From assembly GCA_028287305.1 (NCBI GenBank), contig JAQBPX010000032.1:207445-271444 (forward strand): a stretch of DNA of 64,000 nucleotides, written 5' to 3'. This stretch comes from Gemmatimonadota bacterium (GTDB lineage Bacteria > Gemmatimonadota > Gemmatimonadetes > Gemmatimonadales > Gemmatimonadaceae). Positions 27,261-35,142 of the stretch are shown here, in pieces. Numbering within the stretch: the stretch's first letter is position 1; every line of letters starts with the position of its first letter. The notes under the pieces are model-generated. The model was not told the DNA's origin, did not search any database, and saw only the letters and a list, made by a program, of their open reading frames with translations. A program made the position numbers and the translations under genes.

Positions 27261-28690
27261 GAAACCTTCAGCGCCCGCACCGGCGTGGACGTGTCCACCA
27301 CGATGCTCCGCCACTTTCCCTGGTTGAACCGGTACATGCTCAACAGGCATCGCGTCGCGTGTCCCACGAGGATCGCGCTCCAGATGTGAATCGGGCGCAG
27401 CTCGCCCATGGAACGAATCACGAAGCAGATGCCGAGCGGCACCGCGACCTGCGACACCACCGAGATGAACAACGGGCTCTTCGTGTCGCCGGTGCCTTGT
27501 AGGCCGCCGGTGTACGTGAGCGCGGTGGCGATGAACAATCCGGACACGCCCAGCACGCGCAGTAGCTGCGTGCCGATGGCGACCACCGCCGGTTCGTGCA
27601 TGCCGAACACCGCGAGCAGCTGCGCGGGGAGGAAGAAGAAGCAGAGGCCGAGTACCGCCGCCCCCGAGAGCGCGATCTGCGCGGCCACGTGCACCGCGTC
27701 CTTCGCGCGTTCCGGCTTGCCGGCGCCGAGGTTCTGGCCGGCGACCGCCGCCGCCGCGCCCATCAGTCCCACGCTCGTCCAGGTGATCAGCGAGAAGAGC
27801 TGCCCGTAGGAGATGGCGAACGCCGCCTGCGCGGCAGCGCTCTGCGCCAGCGAGCCGATGAACGAGAGCATCAGCACGCCGCCGACATTCATCGCGATCC
27901 CCTGGATGCCCGTGGGCAGCCCGAACTTGAACAGCTGGCGAATGATCACCCAGTCCGGGCGCATCGCGCGCCCGCGGGGGAACGACACCACCCATCCACC
28001 GCCCCACAACTTGATCATCGCATAGACCGCGACGAGCCCGGACGCGATCGACGTCCCCATGGCCGAGCCCCTGGTGCCGAACGCGGGGATCGGCCCGAGC
28101 CCGCGGATCAGCACGATGTTCAGCGCGATGTTGAGGATGGTCAGCGACAGGCCGAGCACCATGGGCGTTCGCGCATCACCGGCGGATCGCAGGGCGCCGC
28201 CGAGCATGTAGAAGACCAGCATCCCCGAGCTGAACATGAACATGATGCGCAGGAAGGGGAGCGCTTCGGCCTTCACCAGGGGAGCGGCGTGCACGAAGTC
28301 GAGCAGCGTGGGCGCCAGGAAGTAGCCGATCGGCGCCATGATCCCGAGCGCGATGAACACCGCGGTGAGGAAGGCCTGGTAGACGGTGGCGTCGACCTTC
28401 TCCTCCTGTCCGGCGCCCGCGAAGCGCGCCACCAGCACGCTCATCCCCGTGAACAACGACGTGATGAACACGATCACCACGATGAAGATCTGGTTGGAGA
28501 CACCGATCGCCGCGTTGCCCCGGAACCCCACGAGATGCCCCACGAGGACGTGGTCGATGATCCCCTGCATGCCGCCCACGATGTTCGTGAGCATCGTGGG
28601 CCACGCGATCTTCCAGACGGCGCTGCGCAGCGGCCCCTCGGTGATCGAGCGGTCGTAGCGACTGGGGGCGGGGGCGGCGGTCGTGCTCAC
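27257..28690 (-). CDS. MATE family efflux transporter
   Basis: A 477-residue inner membrane protein with about twelve hydrophobic helices in two homologous halves. The first half begins with AVWKIAWPTMLTNIVGGMQGIIDHVLVG and the second with FKFGLPTGIQGIAMNVGGVLMLSFIG, the MATE repeat pattern. Transport would be cation-coupled export of organic molecules such as drugs or metabolites; the substrate cannot be inferred. The start ATG lies in good context and the stop overlaps the GTG of a cyclophilin lipoprotein gene, an unusual coupled partner. It is separated by 79 bases from the next gene upstream on the same strand, the receiver protein. Confidence 0.92.
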   Translation of the reverse strand: MSTTAAPAPSRYDRSITEGPLRSAVWKIAWPTMLTNIVGGMQGIIDHVLVGHLVGFRGNAAIGVSNQIFIVVIVFITSLFTGMSVLVARFAGAGQEEKVDATVYQAFLTAVFIALGIMAPIGYFLAPTLLDFVHAAPLVKAEALPFLRIMFMFSSGMLVFYMLGGALRSAGDARTPMVLGLSLTILNIALNIVLIRGLGPIPAFGTRGSAMGTSIASGLVAVYAMIKLWGGGWVVSFPRGRAMRPDWVIIRQLFKFGLPTGIQGIAMNVGGVLMLSFIGSLAQSAAAQAAFAISYGQLFSLITWTSVGLMGAAAAVAGQNLGAGKPERAKDAVHVAAQIALSGAAVLGLCFFFLPAQLLAVFGMHEPAVVAIGTQLLRVLGVSGLFIATALTYTGGLQGTGDTKSPLFISVVSQVAVPLGICFVIRSMGELRPIHIWSAILVGHATRCLLSMYRFNQGKWRSIVVDTSTPVRALKVS

Positions 28691-28769
28691 GGGCCAAAGC
28701 TAACGCGCCGGAGCCGGGCTCGCCCACGCCCTGTACATCATCCGGACACGCCCTGGTGCGAGGCTGGCG

Positions 28770-29144
28770 CTAGGCCACCGGCTGCGACAGCCGCGTGGCA
28801 ATCGTCGCGAGGAATTCCTTGTAGGCCAGCGGCTTTGCGATGTAGCCATCGCAGCCCGCGGCGCGAATGCGCTCCTCGTCACCCTTCATGGCCAGCGCGG
28901 TGAGCGCGATCACCGGGATGCCGCGCGTCTCGGGGTCCGCCTTGAGCAGGCCAGTGGCGGTGAGCCCGTCCATTCCCGGCAGCTGGATGTCCATGAGGAT
29001 GAGGTCCGGATGGTCGCTGCGCGCGATGGTGAGCCCCGCCTCCGCATCGGTGGCCGAGAGCACAACGTGCCCAGCAGACTGGAGGAGGAACGTCGCCAGC
29101 GTCATGTTGGCGGCGTTGTCCTCCACGACGAGCACTGTAGCCAT
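28770..29144 (-). CDS. Single-domain response regulator (CheY/DivK-like receiver)
   Basis: A 124-residue stand-alone receiver domain with no output domain. The acidic pocket is at Glu8-Asp9, the phospho-acceptor is Asp52 (LMDIQLPGMDG), the switch Thr is Thr82 (ALTALAM) and the conserved Lys is Lys104 (IAKPL). It begins one base after the stop of the hybrid histidine kinase gene, so it very likely receives phosphate from that kinase or relays it onward. The MDIQLPGMDG type resembles DivK-like polar or developmental regulators and the receivers of hybrid kinases. The target is not in the window. Confidence 0.92.
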   Translation of the reverse strand: MATVLVVEDNAANMTLATFLLQSAGHVVLSATDAEAGLTIARSDHPDLILMDIQLPGMDGLTATGLLKADPETRGIPVIALTALAMKGDEERIRAAGCDGYIAKPLAYKEFLATIATRLSQPVA

Positions 29145-29145
29145 G

Positions 29146-32100
29146 TCAGGAAACCTGGTGGTGACGGCCCGACATCGCGCGCCGAACCTCGGAGGTGAAT
29201 ACGTCCTGGTCGAAGTCGGCCTTCTCCATCACCGTCGTCACGAAGCCGTTGAGCTTCGAGCGATCCTTCGCGGTGATGCGCTTGGCGGTGACGACGACGA
29301 TCGGAATCTTCATGGTGCGCGGATCTTCGTGCAAGGCGTGCACCACGTCGAAGCCGCTGACGTCCGGCATCATCAGGTCCAGCACGATGAGGTCCGGGCA
29401 CTCGCTCTTGGCGATCGCGATGGCGTCGAGGCCACCGTACGCGCGCAGGATCGTGCTTGCCATGTCCTGCAGTCGCACGGCCGTGAGGTCCACGGCCTGC
29501 ACGTCGTCATCGACGATCAGCACCTTGAGCAACTGCCCCTTGGCGAGCGGCGAGAGGCCAAGCTCCATGAGCGACTCGTGCAGGTCGCGCCGCGAGATCG
29601 GCTTCTGCATCACGGCCGCCGCGCCGAGCGCGAAGCCGCGCTTGCGGTCGGCCATGATGGACACGATCACGATGGGAATGCGTCGCAGGGCCGGCACCTG
29701 CTTCAGGCGATTGAGGAATGCCCAGCCGTCCACGTCCGGGAGCATGATGTCCAGCGTGATCAGCGCGAGCGGCGCGCCGGAGGCCATGATCAGCGCCTCC
29801 TCCGCCGTCGCCGCGTGCACCACGTTGAAGCCCTCGCTCTCGAGCTGGACCCGGATCAGCTCCGCGGCGATCTCGTCATGCTCGATCACGAGCGCCACGT
29901 TCGAGCCCACGCGCTGTTCCGCGCGCTTCTCCAGCGGGCCGCCCGGCGCCGGCGCGGGCGTGGTTGCCGGCACGTGGCGCTCCGTGTATACGTCACCCGG
30001 CGCGACTGCCACCAGGCCCACGTCGTCGGCCGAGCGGAAGGGAAGCCAGACGGTGAAGCGCGAGCCCTCGTTCACCGCACTCTCCACGGCCACCGCGCCG
30101 CCGTGAAGCTCGGCCAGCAGCTTCACCATCACCAGGCCGAGGCCCGTGCCCTCGAACTTGCGACCGAGGCCGCTGTCCACCTGGCTGAACGGCTTGAAGA
30201 GGTGCTCCAGTCCATCCGGCGGGATCCCGATGCCGCTGTCGGTGACACTGATCTCCAGGAACTCCGTGAACTCGCTCGGCGCGAGCGGCAGGCTGCGGCC
30301 GATCCACGCGCCGTCCAGTACGCCGACTTCCTCACGCGTCACGCATCCCGCATGCAGCGTGACCTCTCCGCCCTCGCTCGTGAACTTCACCGCGTTGGCA
30401 AGCAGGTTGTAGACGATCTGCTTGATCTTTCGCGAGTCGGCACGAATGGAGCCGAGCTCCTCGGCGATCACCATGTCGAGGTGGATGTGGCGCGTCGCCG
30501 CCTTCCCCTTGATGATCGACAGGCTATTCCCGAGGAAGCTCGAGATCTGCACCGACTCGAGGTCGAGCAGCATCTTGCCCGCTTCCACCTTGGACAGGTC
30601 CAGGATGTCGTTGATCAGCGACAGGAGGTGCTTGCCGCTCTTGAAGATGTCCGCGATGAAGCCACGCTGCTGCTCGGTCATCTCGCCGAGCAGCCCATCC
30701 GCGAGCACCTCGGAGAAGCCGATGATCGCGTTGAGTGGCGTGCGCAGCTCGTGCGACATGTTCGCGAGGAACTCCGACTTCATGCGGCTCGCGTCCTCCA
30801 GTTCCACGTTCTTCAGCTGGAGCGTGCGCTCGAACGCCTTGAGCTCGGTCATGTCGCGCGCCGATGCGAACACGCCCTGCAGGCGGCGGTCGCGGTCGTG
30901 GAAGGTCGTGGCGTTGTAGGACACCACCGTGAGCGTGCCGTCGCGATCGCGCGCGGTGAGCTCGTAGTTGGTGACCTTCCCCTCGTTCAGCACGCGGTTG
31001 ATCCCCGCCTCGGCGCGGTCCGGGTCCGTGAAGTAGTTCTTGAAGGGCGCGCCGATCAGCTCATCGCGCGTGCAGCCGGTGAGCGCCTCCATCTGCTTGT
31101 TCACGTCCGTGATGATGCCGCGCGGGTCGGTGGTCATCAGCGCATCGATGTTCGACTCGAGCAGCGAGCGCGTATAGAAGTGCTGGTCGCGGAGGCGCTG
31201 GTCCAGCTTCATGCGCTCCTCTTCCACCTGCTTGCGCGCCGTATTGTCCGTGCCGATCAGCAGGTAGCCGATGATGGCCTCCGCGTCGTCGCGCAGGGCC
31301 GTCACCGAGACGACCGCCGGAAAGCGCGTGCCGTCCTTGCGGAAGTACGTCAGCTCGTAGATGTCCTCGATCCCGCGGCTCGCCTTGAACACGAGCGCCT
31401 CGAAGCCCGGCGTGATCTCCGTGCCGAACTCCACGCTCAGCGACTTGGCGCGCGCGATCACTTCCTGCGGATCCGAGATGTCCGCGGGCGTGTTCTTGTT
31501 CATGACGTCGGCGGCGGTGTAGCCGAGCATGCGCTCGGCGCCCACGTTGAAGATCTGGATGACGCCCTTGGCGTCGGTCGCGATGCTCGAGAAGTTGGCG
31601 CTGTTGAAGATGGCGTTCTGGAGCGCACCCGCCTTGACGAGCGCTTCCTCGGCCATCTTGCGCGCCGTGTTGTCCGTGCCGATCAGCAGGTAGCCGATGA
31701 TGGTGTCCTGGTCATCGCGCAGCGCGGTGACGGACACGACCGCCGGGAAGCGGCTGCCATCCTTGCGGAAGTAGGTCAGCTCGTAGATGTCCTCGATCCC
31801 GCGCGCCGCCTTGAACACCAGCGCCTCGAAGCCCGGCGTGATGTCACTCCCGAACTCGAGGCTCAGCGCCGAGGCGCGCGCGATCAGCTCCTGCGGATCC
31901 GAGATGTCCGCCGGCGTGTTCTTGTTCATGACGTCGGCGGCGGTGTAGCCGAGCATGCGCTCGGCGCCGACGTTGAAGATCTGGATGACGCCCTTGGCGT
32001 CCGTCGCAATGCTGGAGAAGTTGGCGCTGTTGAAAATCGCGTTCTGCAGGGCGCCGGCCTTCACCAGCGCTTCCTCGGCCATCTTGCGCGCCGTGTTGTC

Positions 32101-32988
32101 GGTGCCGATGAGGAGGTAGCCGATGATCGCATCCTGGTCATCGCGCAGGGCGGTGACCGACACGACGGCCGGGAAGCGCGTGCCGTCCTTCCGGAAGTAC
32201 GTCAGCTCGTAAATGTCCTCGATACCGCGGCTCGCCTTGAAGACCAGCGCCTCGAAGCCCGGCGTGATCTCCGTGCCGAACTCCACGCTCAGCGACTTGG
32301 CGCGCGCGATCACTTCCTGCGGATCCGAGATGTCCGCGGGCGTATTCTTGTTCATGACGTCGGCGGCGGTGTAGCCGAGCATGCGCTCGGCGCCGACGTT
32401 GAAGATCTGGATGACGCCCTTGGCGTCGGTCGCGATGCTGGAGAAGTTGGCGCTGTTGAAGATCGCGTTCTGGAGCGCGCCAGCCTTGACGAGCGCTTCC
32501 TCGGCCATCTTGCGCGCCGTGTTGTCGGTACCGATGAGCAGGTACCCGATGATCGTCTCGGCGTCGTCGCGCAGGGCGGTCACGGACACGACCGCCGGAA
32601 AGCGGCTGCCATCCTTGAGCGTGTAGGTCAGCTCGTAGATGTCCTCGATGCCGCGCGCGGCCTTGAAGACGAGCGCCTCGAAGCCCGGCGTGATGTCGGT
32701 GCCGAACTCCACGCTCAGTGCCTTGGCGCGCGCAATGAGCTCCTGCGGATCGGAGAGCTCGGCCGGCGTCACCTTGTTCACCACTTCGGCGGCCGTGTAG
32801 CCGAGCATGCGCTCGGCGCCCACGTTGAAGATCTGGATGACACCCTTGGCGTCGGTGGCGATGCTGGAGAAGTTCGCGCTGTTGAAGATCGCGCTCTGCA
32901 GGGCGCCGGTCGTGAGCAGCGCCTCCGCGTGACGCACGTCGGTGATCGCGTCGAGCGAGGCAGGCGTGCGAATCGGGGACTTCAGCAT
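29146..32988 (-). CDS. Hybrid histidine kinase: four tandem PAS repeats, PAS, HisKA, HATPase, two receivers
   Basis: A 1280-residue cytoplasmic hybrid kinase. Residues 29-596 are four tandem 142-residue PAS units of near-identical sequence (each with NSANFSSIATDAKGVIQIFN and ending GYLLIGTDNTARK). A distinct fifth PAS (about 605-720; SNIDALMTTDPRGIITDVN) follows, then HisKA with His746 ([14 protein letters not shown]), HATPase_c (LLANAVKFT, DSGIGIPPDG, GTGLGLVMV), a Pro/Ala-rich linker, and two receivers with acceptors Asp1080 (LDIMLPDVDG) and Asp1204 (LDLMMPDVSG). No membrane segment is present. The ATG at 32988 has a perfect dyad four bases upstream instead of an obvious ribosome-binding site. 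The partner receiver gene follows after one base. The PAS ligand is unknown; no haem His or flavin Cys was obvious. Confidence 0.93.
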   Translation of the reverse strand: MLKSPIRTPASLDAITDVRHAEALLTTGALQSAIFNSANFSSIATDAKGVIQIFNVGAERMLGYTAAEVVNKVTPAELSDPQELIARAKALSVEFGTDITPGFEALVFKAARGIEDIYELTYTLKDGSRFPAVVSVTALRDDAETIIGYLLIGTDNTARKMAEEALVKAGALQNAIFNSANFSSIATDAKGVIQIFNVGAERMLGYTAADVMNKNTPADISDPQEVIARAKSLSVEFGTEITPGFEALVFKASRGIEDIYELTYFRKDGTRFPAVVSVTALRDDQDAIIGYLLIGTDNTARKMAEEALVKAGALQNAIFNSANFSSIATDAKGVIQIFNVGAERMLGYTAADVMNKNTPADISDPQELIARASALSLEFGSDITPGFEALVFKAARGIEDIYELTYFRKDGSRFPAVVSVTALRDDQDTIIGYLLIGTDNTARKMAEEALVKAGALQNAIFNSANFSSIATDAKGVIQIFNVGAERMLGYTAADVMNKNTPADISDPQEVIARAKSLSVEFGTEITPGFEALVFKASRGIEDIYELTYFRKDGTRFPAVVSVTALRDDAEAIIGYLLIGTDNTARKQVEEERMKLDQRLRDQHFYTRSLLESNIDALMTTDPRGIITDVNKQMEALTGCTRDELIGAPFKNYFTDPDRAEAGINRVLNEGKVTNYELTARDRDGTLTVVSYNATTFHDRDRRLQGVFASARDMTELKAFERTLQLKNVELEDASRMKSEFLANMSHELRTPLNAIIGFSEVLADGLLGEMTEQQRGFIADIFKSGKHLLSLINDILDLSKVEAGKMLLDLESVQISSFLGNSLSIIKGKAATRHIHLDMVIAEELGSIRADSRKIKQIVYNLLANAVKFTSEGGEVTLHAGCVTREEVGVLDGAWIGRSLPLAPSEFTEFLEISVTDSGIGIPPDGLEHLFKPFSQVDSGLGRKFEGTGLGLVMVKLLAELHGGAVAVESAVNEGSRFTVWLPFRSADDVGLVAVAPGDVYTERHVPATTPAPAPGGPLEKRAEQRVGSNVALVIEHDEIAAELIRVQLESEGFNVVHAATAEEALIMASGAPLALITLDIMLPDVDGWAFLNRLKQVPALRRIPIVIVSIMADRKRGFALGAAAVMQKPISRRDLHESLMELGLSPLAKGQLLKVLIVDDDVQAVDLTAVRLQDMASTILRAYGGLDAIAIAKSECPDLIVLDLMMPDVSGFDVVHALHEDPRTMKIPIVVVTAKRITAKDRSKLNGFVTTVMEKADFDQDVFTSEVRRAMSGRHHQVS
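31201..32904 (-). repeat. Four tandem 426-bp PAS-coding repeats
   Basis: The four PAS units are exact 426-base periods without gaps: 32904-32479, 32478-32053, 32052-31627 and 31626-31201. Units 2 and 4 share long identical DNA tracts (for example about 95 bases around 31400-31495 and 32250-32345) and nearly identical protein. Unit 3 shares with unit 1 the variants QELIARA, KAARGIEDIY and KDGSRFPA. The 1-3 / 2-4 pattern indicates duplication of a two-unit block or ongoing conversion between units. Confidence 0.9.
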
Positions 32989-32992
32989 GTAT

Positions 32993-33005
32993 GACGCTCA
33001 GCGTC
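32993..33005. promoter_or_regulatory. Perfect 13-bp dyad next to hybrid kinase start
   Basis: GACGCT-C-AGCGTC has perfect 6-base arms and one central base. It lies four bases upstream of the hybrid kinase ATG (minus strand), where the ribosome-binding site should be. In DNA it could bind a regulator. In mRNA it would form a small hairpin over the translation initiation region. Confidence 0.4.
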
Positions 33006-33131
33006 GCCGGGGGCGCGTGGTGCGCTGCCGGTGGATGTGGAAGGGCGTTTCTGTACCGTAAGCTAGGCAAGAAACGCTCCGAACCGAACGCGACCGGGCG
33101 TCGTGGGCGCGAATTCTGCCCGCAAGGCCGC

Positions 33132-33719
33132 GTGGAGCATGCCCAGCTCGGTTTCTTCGACGCAGGCCCCGTATTGCCGGGTGGCTTTCGCTACCGGGCT
33201 GAAGCGATCACGCCCGAGCACGAGCGTGAACTCGTGGCCGGGATTCGCGCGCTCCCGCTCCGCGAATTCGACTTCCATGGACACACCGGCAAGCGACGGA
33301 TCGTTTCGTACGGATGGCGTTATGACTTTACCGCCAGGCGGCTCGATCCTGTGGACGACATTCCGTCCTTACTCCTTCCGCTGCGCGACGTGGCCGCTGC
33401 GTTCGCCGGGGTGGCGCCTGCGTCGCTGCAGCAGGCGCTCGTCACGGAATACGAGTCCGGCGCTGGCATCGGCTGGCACCGCGACAAGCCGCAGTTCGGG
33501 GACGTGATCGGCGTCTCGCTCGCGTCGCCCTGCACCTTTCGGCTGCGCAGGAAGCGTGGCGACGGCACGTGGGAGCGCGTGAACATCGAGGCCGCGGCGC
33601 GCTCCGCCTACCTGATGCGCGGCCCGTCGCGCGACGAGTGGGAGCACAGCATTCCCGGCGTGGACGCGCTGCGCTACTCGGTGACGTTCAGGAACTTCCT
33701 GGGAACGCCTACGGGGTGA
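33132..33719 (+). CDS. AlkB-like Fe(II)/2-oxoglutarate dioxygenase
   Basis: A 195-residue AlkB-family dioxygenase, expected to repair alkylated nucleic acid by oxidative demethylation in the cytoplasm. The iron ligands are visible as His116 and Asp118 (GIGWHRDKPQFG) and His172 (WEHSIP). The 2-oxoglutarate-binding arginines follow in RYSVTFR (Arg181, Arg187). The FFDAGPVLPGGFRYRAEAIT lead resembles the nucleotide-recognition lid of ALKBH2/3-like bacterial homologues. I choose the GTG at 33132, preceded by AAGG at five bases. The frame is open from 32991, but that start is only two bases from the divergent kinase gene and would leave no promoter. It overlaps the convergent GlcG-like gene by 11 bases. 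Confidence 0.88.
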   Translation: MEHAQLGFFDAGPVLPGGFRYRAEAITPEHERELVAGIRALPLREFDFHGHTGKRRIVSYGWRYDFTARRLDPVDDIPSLLLPLRDVAAAFAGVAPASLQQALVTEYESGAGIGWHRDKPQFGDVIGVSLASPCTFRLRRKRGDGTWERVNIEAAARSAYLMRGPSRDEWEHSIPGVDALRYSVTFRNFLGTPTG

Positions 33720-34182
33720 GCGAGGCGATGCCGGCCTTGGCGACCTGCGCGTCCTGCGGGCTGGTGCCGCCGCTGCACCCCACGGCGCCCACGATGCCAC
33801 CGTTGATCACGACCGGCACGCCGCCCTCCACGAGCACCACGCCCTCGAAGCTGAGGAGTGCGTTGCGACCGCCGGCCACGGCGTCCTCGAGCAGCTTTGT
33901 CTCACGCTTGAACCGCGCGGCGGTGCGCGCCTTGGCGCGTGAGATGTCGATGGAGCCGGGCGACGCATCGTCCATGCGAATGAAGGCGATGAGCTCGCCG
34001 GACGGATCGACCACCGCGCACGACATGTTCCACCCGTTCCGGCGCGCTTCCGCCTGCGCGCCCACGAGGATCCGCTGCGCGGCCTCGGCAGTGATGACCT
34101 TGGTATCGCGAACCTGGGCGGAGGCGGGGGCGGAAGCGGCGGTCATGAGCGTGGCGATGGCGATTAGGGATGAGAGGCGCAT
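33709..34182 (-). CDS. GlcG/HbpS-like (DUF336) exported protein
   Basis: A 157-residue protein with a signal peptide (LSSLIAIATLMTAASAPASAQ) and a GlcG/HbpS domain: ITAEAAQRILVGAQAEARRNGW, SCAVVDPSGELIAFIRMDDA, SIDISRAKARTAARFKRET and VPVVINGGIVGAVGCSGGT. Family members include haem-binding HbpS and proteins of unknown role linked to glycolate genes. The exported form here suggests a periplasmic ligand-binding or scavenging function. The start at 34182 is set by the signal peptide; the frame is open to 34269. The 3' end overlaps the AlkB-like gene by 11 bases on the opposite strand. Confidence 0.87.
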   Translation of the reverse strand: MRLSSLIAIATLMTAASAPASAQVRDTKVITAEAAQRILVGAQAEARRNGWNMSCAVVDPSGELIAFIRMDDASPGSIDISRAKARTAARFKRETKLLEDAVAGGRNALLSFEGVVLVEGGVPVVINGGIVGAVGCSGGTSPQDAQVAKAGIASLTP

Positions 34183-34498
34183 GGGGGGAGGATATCGCAA
34201 CGGCGTTCGAAGTGAAAGGATTCGGTGCTGGTTGGCAGCTCGCGTGGTCGTGGTAACTGACATGGACACGATCGGCCACGAAGCCCGAGTTCGAGCTCGT
34301 CATTCGCGTTAGTTCGTGTTCCGAGCGAAGCGAGGTTCGTGTCGTTCGTGTGCGTAGTGTCGTTGTCCTTGTTGTGTCGTGGATTTCATGCTGTCGCTCA
34401 CCCTTCCTTAATCCCGCACTCACGATCTCGTCATTCGCCCGCCACGGGTTGGTAATGCGGCGACTCTATCCTCCAGTCACCCCTGACTGGAGCAGCAA
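34183..34498. other. Intergenic region with TTCGTGT words, no gene seen
   Basis: These 316 bases lie between the divergent GlcG-like and ExbD genes. I see no credible coding frame. The stretch 34310-34390 is unusually T/G-rich for this genome and repeats TTCGTGT or close variants several times (near 34313, 34335, 34343 and on to 34380). A GGAG ribosome-binding site for exbD lies near 34488-34491. No promoter pair is convincing. Confidence 0.5.
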
Positions 34499-34909
34499 AT
34501 GGCCCCGAGCGCGCGACCCCTCTCGAACGACATCAACGTCACCCCAATGCTCGACGTCATGCTGGTCCTGCTCGTGATCTTCCTGGCCGCCATCTCGAAG
34601 TACGGTTCGATGGACGTGTCGCTTCCCGAGCCGTGCACCGGCGCGTGCAGGGAGGGCGCGGCCCAGATCGTACTCGAGGTCCTGCCGGGGCATGCCTATC
34701 GGCTGAACAGCGAACCGCTGACGCCGGCGCAGCTGCGGAGCCGGATCTTCCAGGTGTATTCCGGCCGGCCGATGAAAGTGCTGCAGGTCGCGGGCTACCC
34801 CGGCGCGACGTACGACGACGTGGTGCAGGCCATGGACGTCGCGAAGGGAGCCGGCGTCCGGGTCATCGGGATTCCGCCGAGGGAGAGCTACCTGCCTGTC
34901 ACGCGGTAG
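34499..34909 (+). CDS. exbD: ExbD/TolR family biopolymer transport protein (orphan)
   Basis: A 136-residue protein with the classic ExbD layout: a short cytoplasmic N-terminus (SNDINVTP), one transmembrane helix (residues 17-33) carrying the conserved proton-path Asp19, and a periplasmic domain ending in IGIPPRESYLPVTR. It should work with an ExbB-type motor and TonB to energise outer membrane receptors, of which one lies 12 kb away at 46378-48711. No exbB or tonB gene is adjacent, so the partners must be elsewhere. A GGAG lies seven bases upstream of the ATG. The periplasmic part contains an odd CTGAC pair of cysteines just after the helix. It is followed by a 200-bp palindrome. Confidence 0.87.
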   Translation: MAPSARPLSNDINVTPMLDVMLVLLVIFLAAISKYGSMDVSLPEPCTGACREGAAQIVLEVLPGHAYRLNSEPLTPAQLRSRIFQVYSGRPMKVLQVAGYPGATYDDVVQAMDVAKGAGVRVIGIPPRESYLPVTR

Positions 34910-34922
34910 GAGCGAGGGCTCG

Positions 34923-35122
34923 GGTAACAGCGAGGCCTGAGGCGTGTGGCTGGGGCGTGAGTCCTCGGGCCTGGGTAACGACGGCGTGGGGCGGATGGCC
35001 TGCACGGCGAGGCGTGGGAGCATATTCTCACGCCTCGTCGTTCAAGCCCGTGGCCTCACGCCGTCCTTACCGCAGCCCGAAGACCGCAGCCCCAGCCACA
35101 CGCCTCACGCCACGCTGTTACC
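34923..35122. repeat. 200-bp imperfect palindrome between convergent genes
   Basis: Bases 34923-35022 and the reverse complement of 35023-35122 match at about 78 of 100 positions with no gaps, by hand alignment. The outermost ten bases (GGTAACAGCG / CGCTGTTACC) match perfectly, as does a block containing CGTGTGGCTG. Each arm holds two copies of a GGTAACnnCG unit (34923 and 34973 in the left arm). It lies between exbD and the convergent sortilin-like gene and could act as a bidirectional terminator, a REP/MITE-like element, or both. Confidence 0.8.
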
Positions 35123-35142
35123 GAAGCCCCAAGCCCCCGCAG

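Noticed and set aside
28867..32994. A 1375-codon open frame antisense to the hybrid kinase
   Set aside because: It repeats with the PAS units only because the DNA repeats. Its product is low-complexity and has no recognisable domain.
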